Positions 1 to 9,183 are shown, numbered from the stretch's first letter. The stretch is 56,975 nt of DNA from an uncultured Burkholderiales bacterium (GCA_938038385.1 CALHRD010000016.1:1-56975); one strand, 5' to 3'. Notes: a model not told the origin generated them from the sequence alone. A program made the numbers and translations.

Positions 1-62
1 GGTTGGGTGTCGGGCTGAAGCCCGACCTGCGAGGCAACCGGCAGCATCGACACGGATTCAGG
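1..62 (+). repeat. Dispersed palindromic repeat (REP-like family 2), copy 1
   Basis: Contains the perfect palindrome GTCGGGCTGAAGCCCGAC at 9-26, followed by a conserved tail around GCAGCATCGACACGGA. Nearly the same 60 bases recur at 46188-46248 on the same strand. The tail alone recurs on the opposite strand at 31586-31615 and at the right edge of the window (56942-56975). All copies are intergenic. This resembles REP/BIME-type extragenic elements; the family name is not known to me. Confidence 0.8.
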
Positions 63-255
63 AAATAGATGGGCGAGCATCCGAAAACGAGCCGAAGGCG
101 AAGTTTCGGCGCAGGCTGACGTGAGCGCAGCGAACGTCAGGCGAGGCATGGCCGGGCGGCCGAAGCCAACACGCGCAACAAAACCACGCCCGCGCAGCAA
201 TTTATTCAGCGTTTCCTTAGAATCGCCTTACTTCCGACCCTCACCCCTTACCAAC
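63..255. other. Intergenic region upstream of metF
   Basis: About 190 bases without a convincing gene, although the metF frame stays open from 121. It holds an imperfect hairpin with arms CTGACGT and ACGTCAG near 116-140. The stretch just before the metF start is more AT-rich (around 200-235) and could hold a promoter, but no clear -35/-10 pair is visible. I see no recognisable riboswitch. Confidence 0.4.
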
Positions 256-1086
256 ATGGACCGCGTCTTCAGCATCGAATTCTTCCCGCCCAAGACCCCG
301 GAAGGGGTGGAAAAACTGCGCCAGACCCGCCGCCAGCTCGCCCAGCTCAAGCCGAGGTTTTTCTCGGTCACCTTTGGCGCCGGCGGTTCGACCCGCGACC
401 GTACCCTGGAGACGGTGCTGGAGATCCAGGCCGAGGGGCTGCAGGCCGCCCCGCACCTGTCCTGCATCGGTTCCACCCGCGAGAGCATCCGTCAGATCCT
501 GCAGACCTATCGCGCGCACGGTATCCGCCACATCGTGGCGCTGCGCGGCGACCTGCCCTCGGGCATGGCCGAACCGGGTGAATTCCGCTACGCGAGTGAC
601 CTGGTGGCCTTCATCCGAGAGGAGACGGGGGAATGGTTCGAGATCGAGGTGGCGGCTTATCCGGAGATGCATCCGCAGGCCCGTAACTACCGCGAGGACC
701 TGGCCAACTTCAAGCGCAAGGTCGATGCCGGGGCCAATGCCGCCATCACCCAGTACTTCTACAACGCCGACGCCTATTTCAATTTCGTCGACGACTGCCG
801 TGCCCTGGGCGTGACGCTACCCATCGTGCCGGGCATCATGCCCATCTCCAATTACACCCAGCTCGCGCGCTTCTCCTCGGCCTGCGGCGCGGAGATACCG
901 CGCTGGCTGGCCAACAAGCTGGAGGCCTACCATGACGACACCGACTCCATCCGTGCCTTCGGTCTGGACGTGGTCACCGGCTTGTGTGAGCGGCTGCTGT
1001 CGGGTGGGGCGCCCGGACTGCATTTCTACACCCTGAACCAGGCAGGCCTGACCGCCACCCTCTGGCATCGCCTCGGCCTGGGCTGA
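256..1086 (+). CDS. metF: 5,10-methylenetetrahydrofolate reductase
   Basis: Cytosolic flavoprotein that reduces 5,10-methylene-THF to 5-methyl-THF for methionine synthesis. From the ATG at 256 the protein is 276 residues, the usual bacterial MetF length, and begins MDRVFSIEFFPPKTPEG, the family's characteristic N-terminus. Further landmarks are FGAGGSTRDRT, ALRGDLP (folate/FAD site region) and the QYFYNADAYF and PGIMPI segments. The frame is open upstream to 121, but that extension is arginine- and proline-rich and unlike the family, so I chose 256. No strong Shine-Dalgarno precedes it. It stands alone: the next gene starts about 260 bases later, and no other methionine gene is in the window. 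Confidence 0.96.
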   Translation: MDRVFSIEFFPPKTPEGVEKLRQTRRQLAQLKPRFFSVTFGAGGSTRDRTLETVLEIQAEGLQAAPHLSCIGSTRESIRQILQTYRAHGIRHIVALRGDLPSGMAEPGEFRYASDLVAFIREETGEWFEIEVAAYPEMHPQARNYREDLANFKRKVDAGANAAITQYFYNADAYFNFVDDCRALGVTLPIVPGIMPISNYTQLARFSSACGAEIPRWLANKLEAYHDDTDSIRAFGLDVVTGLCERLLSGGAPGLHFYTLNQAGLTATLWHRLGLG

Positions 1087-1102
1087 AACGGGTGCTCAGC
1101 GC

Positions 1103-1128
1103 AAAAAAACCGGACCTGAGGTCCGGTT
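1103..1128 (-). terminator. Hairpin with poly-T on the minus strand, downstream of metF
   Basis: Arms 1108-1116 and 1120-1128 (AACCGGACC / GGTCCGGTT) form a 9-bp stem with a 3-base loop. On the plus strand the run of seven A (1103-1109) lies before the hairpin and there is no T-run after it, so as an intrinsic terminator it works for leftward transcription. It may be a one-sided end of metF or a block on antisense reading. Confidence 0.5.
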
Positions 1129-1256
1129 GAGGCATGCTGTCTTGGAGACGTATCGTTGGAGTCCTCCCCAACCGCCAAGGAAGGGGCGTTCGCTTCACAG
1201 CAGGTCGGATTATGCACGGCCGGGCCGGGCCTGGATATTGGCCAAAGGATAGAGAT

Positions 1257-1278
1257 GCCTATAACTAAAGTCATAGGC
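1257..1278. promoter_or_regulatory. Inverted repeat upstream of the response regulator gene
   Basis: GCCTAT (1257-1262) and ATAGGC (1273-1278) form a perfect 6-bp dyad with a 10-base spacer, about 70 bases before the regulator's start. The spacing would suit a dimeric LuxR-type regulator, so autoregulation is possible; this is inference only. Confidence 0.35.
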
Positions 1279-1347
1279 CGGCCGCTCCCCATTTGAAGTG
1301 TCGGCCGATCCGGGCAAAATCCGGCCCATCGTCATGGGGAGGACAGA

Positions 1348-2007
1348 TTGAGGATACTGCTGGCGGACGACCACCCCCTGTTCCGTGAGGGGATCAAACC
1401 CCTCCTGCACAAGCTGGATGCGCACGTCGAGATCGTCGAGGCGAAGGACTATCCTTCCGCCTTCGAGGCCACACAACGGGCGGCCGAGCTGGATCTGGCG
1501 CTGATGGACCTGTACATGCCGGGCATGAACGAGCGGGAAGGCATCGTCCGCTTCCGGGCCGCGTTCCCGGACGTGCCGGTCATCGTTCTGTCGGCCTCGG
1601 AACAGCCGGAGGACATCCAGCACCTGCTGGACATCGGCGCCCTGGGCTACATCACCAAATCTTCCCCGAGCGAGGTCATCCTGCACGCCCTGCGGCTCGT
1701 CCTGGCCGGGGGCGTCTATCTGCCACCGAGCCTGCTGGGGGGCAAAGCGCCGCCGGAGGCGGGGGACGAGATCGCCCGCCCAAAGGCCGCCCTCACCCTG
1801 CGTCAGCAGGAGGTCTTGCGTGAACTCGCCCAGGGCAAGAGCAACCGCCAGATCGCCGAGGCCCTCCGTGTCACCGAGGGCACGGTGAAGATCCACCTTG
1901 CCACCATCTTTCGGTTGCTCAACGTGACCAACCGGACCGAAGCGGTGCTGGTGGCGCAGAAGATGCGTCTGTCGCCTCAGGCCAAGACCGCCGAGCATGG
2001 CCCCTGA
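1348..2007 (+). CDS. NarL/LuxR-family response regulator
   Basis: Two-component response regulator of 219 residues. The N-terminal receiver domain has the acidic pair at D7-D8, the phospho-acceptor D54 in LMDLYMPG and the conserved K104 in ITKSS. A LuxR/GerE helix-turn-helix occupies about residues 148-212 (LTLRQQEVLRELAQGKSNR, then TVKIHLATIFRLL). The start is TTG at 1348, preceded by GGGGAGGA, a good ribosome site; no in-frame ATG gives a complete receiver domain. Its last 11 bases overlap the start of the downstream sensor kinase, so the two are co-translated and very likely partners. Target genes cannot be read from the sequence. Confidence 0.9.
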   Translation: MRILLADDHPLFREGIKPLLHKLDAHVEIVEAKDYPSAFEATQRAAELDLALMDLYMPGMNEREGIVRFRAAFPDVPVIVLSASEQPEDIQHLLDIGALGYITKSSPSEVILHALRLVLAGGVYLPPSLLGGKAPPEAGDEIARPKAALTLRQQEVLRELAQGKSNRQIAEALRVTEGTVKIHLATIFRLLNVTNRTEAVLVAQKMRLSPQAKTAEHGP

Positions 2008-3967
2008 GCAGCACCCCGCGGCTGGCGGTGGCCGCAGCCGGCTGAACGACCTGCGCCTGCGTATCCTGGCCATCGCCCTGACACCGGCCCTGGTGGGGCT
2101 CCTGCTCCTGACGCTGTACTTCTCCAACCGCATCCTGCACGAGGCTGAGCAGGCCCTGCAGACGCGGGGGCGGGATATCGCCCGGCATCTGGCCGCCGCC
2201 GCCGAGTACGACTATCTCCTGGGCAACATCGTCGCCCTGAAGCGCCTGCTCGACTACACGGCAGCACGACCGGAGGTCCTCACCATCGGCATCATGGAGG
2301 CGGGGGGGGCATGGCACGTGGTCACCGGTCATGCCCTACTGCTCATGCCCATCGCCTGGCAGGAAGGCATCCACGAACAGGCCTTGGGTGCGAACCGGGT
2401 TTTTCTCCATCCCATGGGGGTGGCAGACCCCGCCGACAGCGATCCCTACCTCGCGGCCCTGCCCCACCGGAAGACCGCCGGTCAGGTGGTGGTGGTACTC
2501 AACACCGCGAGTCTGGAGCAGACGCGTGCCGACGTGCTGGCCGGGGCGGGCGTTCTGGTGGCCGTCTTCCTGCCCCTGGTGGGCGCGGTCGCCTGGCGCA
2601 TGAGCCACGGCCTCAGCCATCGTCTGCGGGCGCTCAGCCAGGCTGTCGAGCGCATCGCCGACGGGCAGTTGTCGGTGCGCGTGACGGCGGCCTCGTCGGG
2701 AGAACTGGGCCTACTGGAACAGAACATCAACCGCATGGCGAGCGCGTTGCAGGAGGGGCGCGAGGGGCTGGAGCGGCGCATCCGCGAGGCTACGGCGGAG
2801 CTGACCGCGCAAAAGCAGGCGGCCGAGGCAGCCGTGCAGGTCAAGTCCCGCTTCCTGGCGGCGGCCAGTCATGACCTGCGCCAGCCCCTGCATGCCCTCA
2901 CCCTGCTGGTGGCCGCCCTGAAAGAGCGCCTCTCCTCGGGGCAGACCCAAGATACCCAACAACTGGTAGGGCACATCGAGACCTCGGCACTGGCCATGCA
3001 GGAATTGCTCAACGCCCTGCTCGACCTGTCCCGGCTGGACGCGGGCGTGGTGGTGGCGCATCCGGAGTGCTTCGCGCTGATGCGCGTGCTGCATAACATC
3101 CAGCGCCAGTTCGCCCCCCTGGCGGCAGAGAAGGGGCTCACCCTGCAGGTGCGCAGCACCCAGGCCTGGTCCTACACCGACCCCGTCCTGGTGGAGCGGA
3201 TACTGATCAACCTGGTGGCCAACGCCATCCGCTACACAGAGTCGGGCTGGGTGTCCATCGGCGCCCGGCAGGAGGGCGACGGGCTGCGCCTCGAGGTGTG
3301 GGACACCGGCCCCGGTATTCCGCAGGCCTATCAGGACAAGATCTTCGAGGAATACTTCCAGCTGGTGAATCCGGAGCGTTCACGCGACAAGGGCATGGGC
3401 CTGGGCCTGGCCATCGTCGCACGTCTGGCCCGGCTGTTGGGCACACCGGTCAATGTCTACTCCGAACCGGGCAAGGGTTCCTGCTTCAGCTTCAGGCTGC
3501 CTGCCTGCCAACCGGAAAACCGTCTGGAAGATACGGCGGTTGCACCCGGCAGCGCGGAAACCCAGCTCCGGCACGCCCTGGTGGCCTGCATCGACGACGA
3601 CCTGGGCATCCTCGAAGCGATGGTGGAGCTGCTGGCGGGGTGGGGCATGGAAGTCGCCGCCGGCCCCGATGTGGCTCAGGTGCAGGCAGACCTGATGCAG
3701 CTGGGACGCAGCCCCGACGTCATTGTGTCGGACTTCCGTCTGGCAGGCGGCTGTTCGGGCGTGGAGGCCATCGCCTCCCTGCGGCAGGCCTTCGGTGCGC
3801 AGATCCCCGCGCTCCTGATCACCGGTGACACCGCAGCGGAGACCATCCAGGCCATCGACGCCTCGGGGCTAGCCGTCCTGCACAAACCGCTCAGACCCGC
3901 CAAGCTGCGGGCCATGCTCTCGTACCTGCTCGCCGGGCGCGGCGGGGGGACGCTGAGGGATGATTAG
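1997..3967 (+). CDS. Hybrid sensor histidine kinase with C-terminal receiver
   Basis: Inner-membrane sensor kinase, 656 residues. Membrane segments lie at about 21-41 and 181-201, flanking a ~140-residue periplasmic sensor region with no recognised fold. A HAMP-like linker follows (~202-255), then a dimerisation/phospho-acceptor domain with H292 in ASHDLRQPLHAL. The ATPase domain has N-box residues near N405-N409, G1 DTGPGIP (436-442) and G2 GMGLGL (466-471). A C-terminal receiver has D579 in VSDFRLAGG and K630. The receiver suggests an internal phosphorelay or an inhibitory role before the partner regulator encoded just upstream. Translation is coupled to that regulator by an 11-base overlap. 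The ligand is unknown. Confidence 0.9.
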   Translation: MAPEQHPAAGGGRSRLNDLRLRILAIALTPALVGLLLLTLYFSNRILHEAEQALQTRGRDIARHLAAAAEYDYLLGNIVALKRLLDYTAARPEVLTIGIMEAGGAWHVVTGHALLLMPIAWQEGIHEQALGANRVFLHPMGVADPADSDPYLAALPHRKTAGQVVVVLNTASLEQTRADVLAGAGVLVAVFLPLVGAVAWRMSHGLSHRLRALSQAVERIADGQLSVRVTAASSGELGLLEQNINRMASALQEGREGLERRIREATAELTAQKQAAEAAVQVKSRFLAAASHDLRQPLHALTLLVAALKERLSSGQTQDTQQLVGHIETSALAMQELLNALLDLSRLDAGVVVAHPECFALMRVLHNIQRQFAPLAAEKGLTLQVRSTQAWSYTDPVLVERILINLVANAIRYTESGWVSIGARQEGDGLRLEVWDTGPGIPQAYQDKIFEEYFQLVNPERSRDKGMGLGLAIVARLARLLGTPVNVYSEPGKGSCFSFRLPACQPENRLEDTAVAPGSAETQLRHALVACIDDDLGILEAMVELLAGWGMEVAAGPDVAQVQADLMQLGRSPDVIVSDFRLAGGCSGVEAIASLRQAFGAQIPALLITGDTAAETIQAIDASGLAVLHKPLRPAKLRAMLSYLLAGRGGGTLRDD

Positions 3968-3968
3968 C

Positions 3969-4213
3969 GTGAAAGTCGGCGCCGCCGGCTCGCGAAGCTC
4001 CCCTCCCCATCCCTCACCCCCGACCCCTCCCCCCGTGGGGGGAGGGGAGGCTCGACCCTCCTCTCTCCCTCAGGGAGAGAGGCCGGGAGAGAGGGCCGAA
4101 GGGGAGGCTCGACCCTCCTCTCTCCTGGGGGAGAGAGGGCCGGAGGGGCTTAAGGTGAGGGAACGGACATGGCGACATTCATGCTTCGGGGTGGCGTCGC
4201 CATGTCCGTTAGG
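3969..4213 (+). repeat. Hairpin-ended dispersed repeat (family 1), copy A
   Basis: Begins GTGAAAGTCGGCGC, runs through C-rich/G-rich self-complementary blocks and ends in a perfect 15-bp hairpin, AACGGACATGGCGAC (4162-4176) against GTCGCCATGTCCGTT (4196-4210). Related copies lie at 8886-9108, 32599-32761, 34398-34516 and 40443-40619. This copy contains an internal duplication of the ggctcgaccctcctctctcc segment. It fills the gap between the sensor kinase and the converging aminotransferase gene, and open frames across it are not genes. Confidence 0.85.
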
Positions 4214-4245
4214 TCCAGTCGCCACCTTGCCCAAGCGGGGCCCGC

Positions 4246-5379
4246 TCAGTCCAACACCTTGCCCAGCGCCTCCAGGCAGTACTGCACATTCCTCGCCGAG
4301 CAGGCGTGGCCCATCAGACCGATACGCCAGACCTTGCCGGCATAGGCACCGAGGCCGGCGCCGATCTCCAGGTTGAATTCGTCGAGCAGACGCGCGCGTA
4401 GCGCCGCGTCGTTAACACCTTGCGGCACGAACACGGCATTGAGCTGCGGCAGGCGCTCGGGCTCCGGCACCACGAAGGCGAGGCCCAGGCGCGCCAGCCC
4501 CGCCTCGAGTGCCTGGTGCAGCGTGCGGTGACGTGCCCAGGCGTTTTCCATCCCCTCCTCGGCAAGGATGCGCAGGGCCTCGTGCAGACCGTACAAAGGG
4601 TTGATGGGGGCGGTGTGATGATAGGTGCGTCCGCCCTCGCCGCTCCAGTAACCCAGCACCAGGTTCAGGTCCATGAACCAGCTCTGCACCGGTGTTTTGC
4701 GCGCCCTGACCCGCTCGATGGCACGCTCCGAGAAGGTCACCGGCGACAGGCCCGGCGTGCAGGACAGACACTTCTGGCTGCCGGAATAGGCGGCGTCGAT
4801 GCCCCAGGCGTCGATCAGCACCGGCGTGCCGCCCAGCGAGGTCACACAGTCCATGATCGTCAGCGCCCCATGCCGCCGGGCGATGGCGGCCAGCGCGGCG
4901 GCGTCCGACTGGGCGCCGGTGGAGGTCTCGGCATGCACGAAGGCCAAGACCCTGGCGTCGGTATGGACCTTGAAGGCCGCTTCCACCTTGTCCGGATCCA
5001 CCGCCCGGCCCCAGGGGTCCTCGACCACCACCGGCACGCCGCCGCAGCGCCTGACGTTCTCCAGCATGCGCCCGCCGAACACGCCGTTGACGCAGACGAT
5101 CACCTTGTCGCCCGGCTCCACCAGGTTGACGAAACAGGTCTCCATGCCGACCGAACCGGGACCGGAGACAGGGAAGGTGAGCCGGTTTTCGGTCTGAAAG
5201 GCATAGCGCAGCAGGGCCTTGAGCTCCTCCATCATGCCCTGGAAGGCCGGGTCCAGATGGCCTATGGTCGGCCGCGCCATGGCGGCGAGCACCCGCTCGG
5301 GCACGTCCGAGGGCCCCGGCCCCATGAGTGTGCGGCGGGGCGGAGCGAAGGCTGGAATCTGCGGTCTGGCGAAAGACAT
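4246..5379 (-). CDS. Alanine/serine-glyoxylate aminotransferase family protein
   Basis: PLP-dependent class V aminotransferase, 377 residues, the normal length for the AGXT/serine-glyoxylate aminotransferase group, which moves an amino group from alanine or serine to glyoxylate (or from serine to pyruvate). Visible landmarks are the N-terminal [13 protein letters not shown] segment, the aspartate in [11 protein letters not shown] that contacts the PLP ring, and the Schiff-base lysine K203 in [14 protein letters not shown]. The C-terminus carries the family's [19 protein letters not shown] segment. In autotrophs and methylotrophs it often serves photorespiratory or serine-cycle glyoxylate handling; which amino donor is used cannot be told here. 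It is divergent from the next gene. Confidence 0.88.
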   Translation of the reverse strand: MSFARPQIPAFAPPRRTLMGPGPSDVPERVLAAMARPTIGHLDPAFQGMMEELKALLRYAFQTENRLTFPVSGPGSVGMETCFVNLVEPGDKVIVCVNGVFGGRMLENVRRCGGVPVVVEDPWGRAVDPDKVEAAFKVHTDARVLAFVHAETSTGAQSDAAALAAIARRHGALTIMDCVTSLGGTPVLIDAWGIDAAYSGSQKCLSCTPGLSPVTFSERAIERVRARKTPVQSWFMDLNLVLGYWSGEGGRTYHHTAPINPLYGLHEALRILAEEGMENAWARHRTLHQALEAGLARLGLAFVVPEPERLPQLNAVFVPQGVNDAALRARLLDEFNLEIGAGLGAYAGKVWRIGLMGHACSARNVQYCLEALGKVLD

Positions 5380-5469
5380 GGCGGTGCGCGTCGGGTGTGG
5401 GAATGCACGGATTCTATGGGCTGGTGGCGGCGGGGGTAAACTCTAACTTCGTGACCAGGGGAGAGGGTG

Positions 5470-6237
5470 ATGAACGAACAGGTGGTGGTGATCGGCCTGG
5501 GCCAGTTGGGCCGGGTGATGGCGGGCGGGTTTTTGCGCACGGGGCATACGCTGGTGCCGGTGAACCGGGGGGATGACATGGACATCGTCGCCGCCCGCGC
5601 TCCCGAACCTGAACTGGTCCTGGTGGCGGTGGCGGAGCCGGACCTGCACACCGTGCTGCGAAACCTGCCACCCAACTGGCGCGGCCGGCTGGGCCTGCTG
5701 CAGAACGAACTTCTGCCACGCGACTGGCTCGCCCATCACATCAGTGACCCGACCGTCATCTCCGTCTGGTTCGAGAAGAAGAAGGGCACCGACGCCAAGC
5801 CCCTGCTCTCCTCCCCGGTGCACGGACCCGAGGCCGATCGCCTCGCCGCGGCCCTCGACGCCATCGAGCTGCCGGCGCGCGTCGTGCGAGACGGCGAACA
5901 GATGCTGTGGGAGCTCATACGCAAGAACCTCTACATCCTCACCACCAATATCGCCGGCCTGGTCGTGGGCGGCGACGTGGGCGGGCTTTGGGAGCGGCAC
6001 CGCGACCTGGCCGAGGCCGTCGCCCTGGACGTGCTGGACCTGCAGGAAGCGCTGACCGGCCGTGAGCTCGACCGCCTCGACTTGCTGGAAGGCATGCTGG
6101 AGGCCTTCGCCGCCGATCCCGCGCACGGGTGCGCCGGGCGTAGCGCCCCGGCGCGGCTCAGGCGCGCCCTGGAACACGCCGACACGGCCGGGCTGGCGGT
6201 GCCGGTGCTGAGGCGGATCGCCGCGGAGCGACTGTAA
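5470..6237 (+). CDS. Uncharacterised protein with N-terminal Rossmann-type nucleotide-binding motif
   Basis: 255 residues from the ATG at 5470 (a GTG lies one codon upstream; the purine-rich GGGGAGAGGG in front suits either). The N-terminus VVVIGLGQLGRVMAGGF is a GxGxxG dinucleotide-binding loop as in ketopantoate reductase or 6-phosphogluconate dehydrogenase families, followed by an alternating strand/helix pattern. I do not recognise the rest and see no catalytic Lys/Glu pair that would settle a reductase assignment. It sits between a divergent aminotransferase gene and a converging selD gene, so no operon partner helps. A ketopantoate-reductase-like oxidoreductase is possible. Confidence 0.75.
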   Translation: MNEQVVVIGLGQLGRVMAGGFLRTGHTLVPVNRGDDMDIVAARAPEPELVLVAVAEPDLHTVLRNLPPNWRGRLGLLQNELLPRDWLAHHISDPTVISVWFEKKKGTDAKPLLSSPVHGPEADRLAAALDAIELPARVVRDGEQMLWELIRKNLYILTTNIAGLVVGGDVGGLWERHRDLAEAVALDVLDLQEALTGRELDRLDLLEGMLEAFAADPAHGCAGRSAPARLRRALEHADTAGLAVPVLRRIAAERL

Positions 6238-6259
6238 CGGCCAGCGCAGGCGTCGCGCC

Positions 6260-7324
6260 TCAGGGGGTCACGACCACCCCTGGCGCCCCCGACTGCAGCC
6301 GGCCCACCACCGCCGCGCGCTCGAAGCCGTGCAGGCGGAAGACCTGCATGACCTCTTCCAGGGCCGCCTCCGTGCAGGCCACCAGCAGCCCGCCGCTGGT
6401 CTGGGGGTCGGTCAGCAACGCCCGCTGCCAATCGGCGCAGCCCTCGAACAGGCCTACCTCGTGACCATGACTCGCCCAGTTGCGAGCGCTGGCGCCGGTG
6501 ACGAAGCCGGCCCGGGCCAGTTCGGTGGCCTCGGGCAGGATGGGCAGCCTGCCGAACTCGATGCGCACGGTGAGCCTTGAGCCGCGCGCGATCTCCAGGC
6601 CGTGGCCGAGCAGGCCGAAGCCGGTGACGTCGGTCATCGCGTGCACGCCTTCGATCTCGGCCAGTTCGGGGCCGGGGGTGTTGAGCTGGGTGGTGGAGGC
6701 GATCATCGCCGCATAGCCTTCCGCGGGCAGGGCGTCCTTCTTCAGCGCCGCCGAGTAGATGCCCACCCCCAGCCCCTTGCCCAGCACCAGCAGGTCGCCG
6801 GCCTGGGCCGCGTCGTTGCGCTTGACTCTGGCGGGATCGATCACGCCGATGGCCACCAGGCCGTAGATGGGTTCGGAGGCATCGATGGAGTGGCCGCCGG
6901 CGATCGGGATGCCCGCCGCCTGCGCGGCGGCCTCGCCGCCGGCCAGGATGCGGCGGATGACCTCGGGCGCGAGCTTGTCCAGCGGCATGCCCACCAGGGC
7001 CAGGGCGAACAGCGGCCGGCCGCCCATGGCGTAGACGTCGGAGATGGCATTGGTGGCGGCGATGCGGCCGAATTCGTAGGGGTCGTCGACGATGGGCATG
7101 AAGAAGTCGGTGGTGGCGACGATGGCCTGGCGCTCGTTGAGCCGCCAGACCGCCGCGTCGTCGCTCGATTCGATGCCCACCAGGAGGTCCGGGAAGGCGG
7201 CGGCGATGCCCTTGGCATAGGGCGTGTCGGCCAGGATCTGCTCCAGCACCGCGGGGGCGATCTTGCAGCCGCAGCCGCCGCCGTGGGAGAGGTGGGTCAG
7301 ACGCATGTGTTCGCTCAGGGGCAT
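6260..7324 (-). CDS. selD: Selenide, water dikinase
   Basis: Makes selenophosphate from selenide and ATP for selenocysteine and selenouridine. From the start at 7324 the protein has 354 residues, the usual size, with the active-site stretch SHGGGCGCKIAP. The catalytic residue is Cys18, not selenocysteine, and Lys21 follows. Other landmarks are FMPIVDDPYEFGRIAATNAISDVYAMGG-type ATP/metal loops and FGLLGHGLEIA. The frame is open far upstream into lnt; starts at 7324 and 7306 are both possible, and 7324 matches the Escherichia coli N-terminal length. It follows lnt by about 40 bases on the same strand. No selA, selB, selC or ybbB gene is in the window, so the selenium product cannot be told. Confidence 0.94.
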   Translation of the reverse strand: MPLSEHMRLTHLSHGGGCGCKIAPAVLEQILADTPYAKGIAAAFPDLLVGIESSDDAAVWRLNERQAIVATTDFFMPIVDDPYEFGRIAATNAISDVYAMGGRPLFALALVGMPLDKLAPEVIRRILAGGEAAAQAAGIPIAGGHSIDASEPIYGLVAIGVIDPARVKRNDAAQAGDLLVLGKGLGVGIYSAALKKDALPAEGYAAMIASTTQLNTPGPELAEIEGVHAMTDVTGFGLLGHGLEIARGSRLTVRIEFGRLPILPEATELARAGFVTGASARNWASHGHEVGLFEGCADWQRALLTDPQTSGGLLVACTEAALEEVMQVFRLHGFERAAVVGRLQSGAPGVVVTP

Positions 7325-7364
7325 GGTAGAGACACGTCGCAGGCGGGTCGGGATGTGCATTCTA

Positions 7365-8840
7365 TCAACGTCGGCGGGCGATCCGTCCCCAGCCGCCGGC
7401 CGCCGCCAGGGCAAGACCGGCCAGCACGAGAACTCCCGCGTTGCCCCAGCGCGCATAGGGGGTGAGACCGATGCGTCCCTGGGCCGTGCCGTGCAGGGCA
7501 TCGGTGGTGAAGGGCGGCAGGTGGGCGCGCACGTGTCCGCGTTCGTCGAGGATGGCCGTGACCCCGGTGTTGTTGGCCCGCAGCCACCAGCGGCCGGTCT
7601 CCAGGGCGCGCATCTGGCTGATCTGCAGGTGCTGCCGGGGCGCGAAGGAGTCGCCGAACCAGGCGTCGTTGCTGACATTGACCATCAGTGTGGCCGCAGG
7701 CAGGGCGTGGATCAGCTCCTCGCCGAAGACGTCCTCGTAGCAGACGTTGACCGCCACCCGCTCGCCCGCCACCGCCATGGGCGGTTGGTCGGGCCGACCG
7801 CGGGCAAAGTCGCCCAGGGGGATGTGCATCAGGTCGATGAACCAGCGGAAGCCCGGCGGCACGAATTCGCCGAAAGGCACCAGGTGCACCTTGCGGTAGA
7901 CCTGCGCGGCGGCCGTGCCGAGGGAGACGACACTGTTGTAGTAGCGATCGCCATCGCGCTCCGGCACGCCCAGCAGCAGGTCGCCGCCGTTGGCGCGTGC
8001 GTGCGCCGCCAGTTCGGCCAGATAAGCCGCCGGCGCGGTGTCCAGGAAGATGGGCAGCGCCGTCTCCGGCAGGACGATCAACCGGCTCGGGCTTTCCAGC
8101 ACCAGGCGACGATAGGTGAGCAGGGTCCCGGCGACCTGTTCGGGCCTGAACTTGAGGGTTTGGGCGATGTTGCCCTGCAGCAGGCTCACCGTGACCGGCT
8201 CGCCCGCCGGCCGCGTCCAGGCCACCTGACCAAGCCCCCAGCCGGCGATCCACACCGCCAGCGCCAGGCCCCAATAGCGCGGCCGGGCGAGCGCCAGGGC
8301 CGCGGCGGTGAACACCGCCAGGGCCGTCACCCCATGCACGCCCAGTACCGGCGCGTAGCCCGCGAGCGGGCTCCAGGGCACCTGGGCATAGCCCATGGCC
8401 TGCCAGGGGAAACCGGTGAAGAGCATGCCGCGCAACCAGTCCATGCACGCCCACAGGGCCGGGGCGGCGAGCAGCCAGCGGGCAGGCTCCGGCAGACGCC
8501 AGCGGGCGGCCAGGCCCAGGGCCAGGGCGGGGTAGAGTGCCAGGTAGGCGGCGAAGAGCACGACCGCCAGGGCGGCCACCGGCGCCGGCATGCCGCCGAT
8601 GTCGTGCATGCTGACGTAGACCCAGGACACCCCGGCCAGGAACCAGCCCAGTCCGTAGGCATAGCCCCAGGCGAAGGCTGCACGCGCATCTGCCCCGCGC
8701 AAGCGGTGGATCAGCAGGGCCAGGGCCAGGATGGGCAGGGGAAAGAGGTAGAGCGGGGCGAAGCCGAAAACGCCCGCCGCACCCAGCAACAGGGCCAACG
8801 CGGGCATGCGTAGGCGGACGAAGCGTGTGGCGTGGCTCAT
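7365..8840 (-). CDS. lnt: Apolipoprotein N-acyltransferase
   Basis: Inner-membrane enzyme that adds the third acyl chain to lipoproteins. From the ATG at 8840 there are 491 residues; an upstream in-frame ATG at 8876 is also open. The N-terminal half is a string of hydrophobic segments, including LLGAAGVFGFAPLYLFPLPI. The C-terminal half is a nitrilase-fold domain with the triad E259 (VLPETALP), K317 (YRKVHLVPFGEF) and C367 (VNVCYEDVFGEE). The usual neighbour ybeX/corC is not present; selD follows on the same strand. Together with MlaA it points to a Gram-negative outer membrane. Confidence 0.95.
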   Translation of the reverse strand: MSHATRFVRLRMPALALLLGAAGVFGFAPLYLFPLPILALALLIHRLRGADARAAFAWGYAYGLGWFLAGVSWVYVSMHDIGGMPAPVAALAVVLFAAYLALYPALALGLAARWRLPEPARWLLAAPALWACMDWLRGMLFTGFPWQAMGYAQVPWSPLAGYAPVLGVHGVTALAVFTAAALALARPRYWGLALAVWIAGWGLGQVAWTRPAGEPVTVSLLQGNIAQTLKFRPEQVAGTLLTYRRLVLESPSRLIVLPETALPIFLDTAPAAYLAELAAHARANGGDLLLGVPERDGDRYYNSVVSLGTAAAQVYRKVHLVPFGEFVPPGFRWFIDLMHIPLGDFARGRPDQPPMAVAGERVAVNVCYEDVFGEELIHALPAATLMVNVSNDAWFGDSFAPRQHLQISQMRALETGRWWLRANNTGVTAILDERGHVRAHLPPFTTDALHGTAQGRIGLTPYARWGNAGVLVLAGLALAAAGGWGRIARRR

Positions 8841-8885
8841 GGCAGACAACAGTGTAGCTGGGCGATGTTGCCGCAAAGCGTATGA

Positions 8886-9108
8886 CGAACGGACATGGCG
8901 ACACCACCCCGAAGCATGAATGTCGCCTTGTCCGTTCCCTCACCTTAAGCCCCTCCGGCCCTCTCTCCCGGCCTCTCTCCCTGAGGGAGAGAGGAGGGTC
9001 GAGCCTCCCCTCCCCCCACGGGGGGAGGGGTCGGGGGTGGGGGGGAGGGGTCGGGGGTGAGGGATGGGGAGGGGAGCTTCGCGAGCCGGCTGCGCCGACT
9101 TTCACGCC
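8886..9108 (-). repeat. Hairpin-ended dispersed repeat (family 1), copy B
   Basis: Inverse orientation to copy A and closely similar along most of its length. The hairpin end is at the left here (AACGGACATGGCGAC 8888-8902 against GTCGCCTTGTCCGTT 8922-8936, one mismatch) and the GACTTTCACGCC end at the right. A short G-rich segment (GGGGAGGGGTCGGGGGTG-like) is duplicated inside. It lies between lnt and dusB, divergent genes. Copies A and B form an inverted pair around 4.7 kb. Confidence 0.85.
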
Positions 9109-9183
9109 AAAGCCCGATATACGGACCAGCCGGGTGAGGACCACGTATTCAGGAAATTCGATTTTTCACAGCTGCCCGGTATG

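Noticed and set aside
4162-4210. Terminator for the sensor kinase gene in the 15-bp hairpin
   Set aside because: The hairpin is a fixed part of every copy of the repeat, has a 19-base loop and no T-run; any terminator role would be incidental.
3960-4376. Open frame across repeat copy A; similar frames across copies B, C and E
   Set aside because: They translate the same Ser/Pro/Arg-rich low-complexity text in every copy and come from the dispersed repeat, not from genes.
6260-7324. Selenocysteine in SelD
   Set aside because: The active-site codon is an ordinary Cys codon and there is no in-frame TGA near it.
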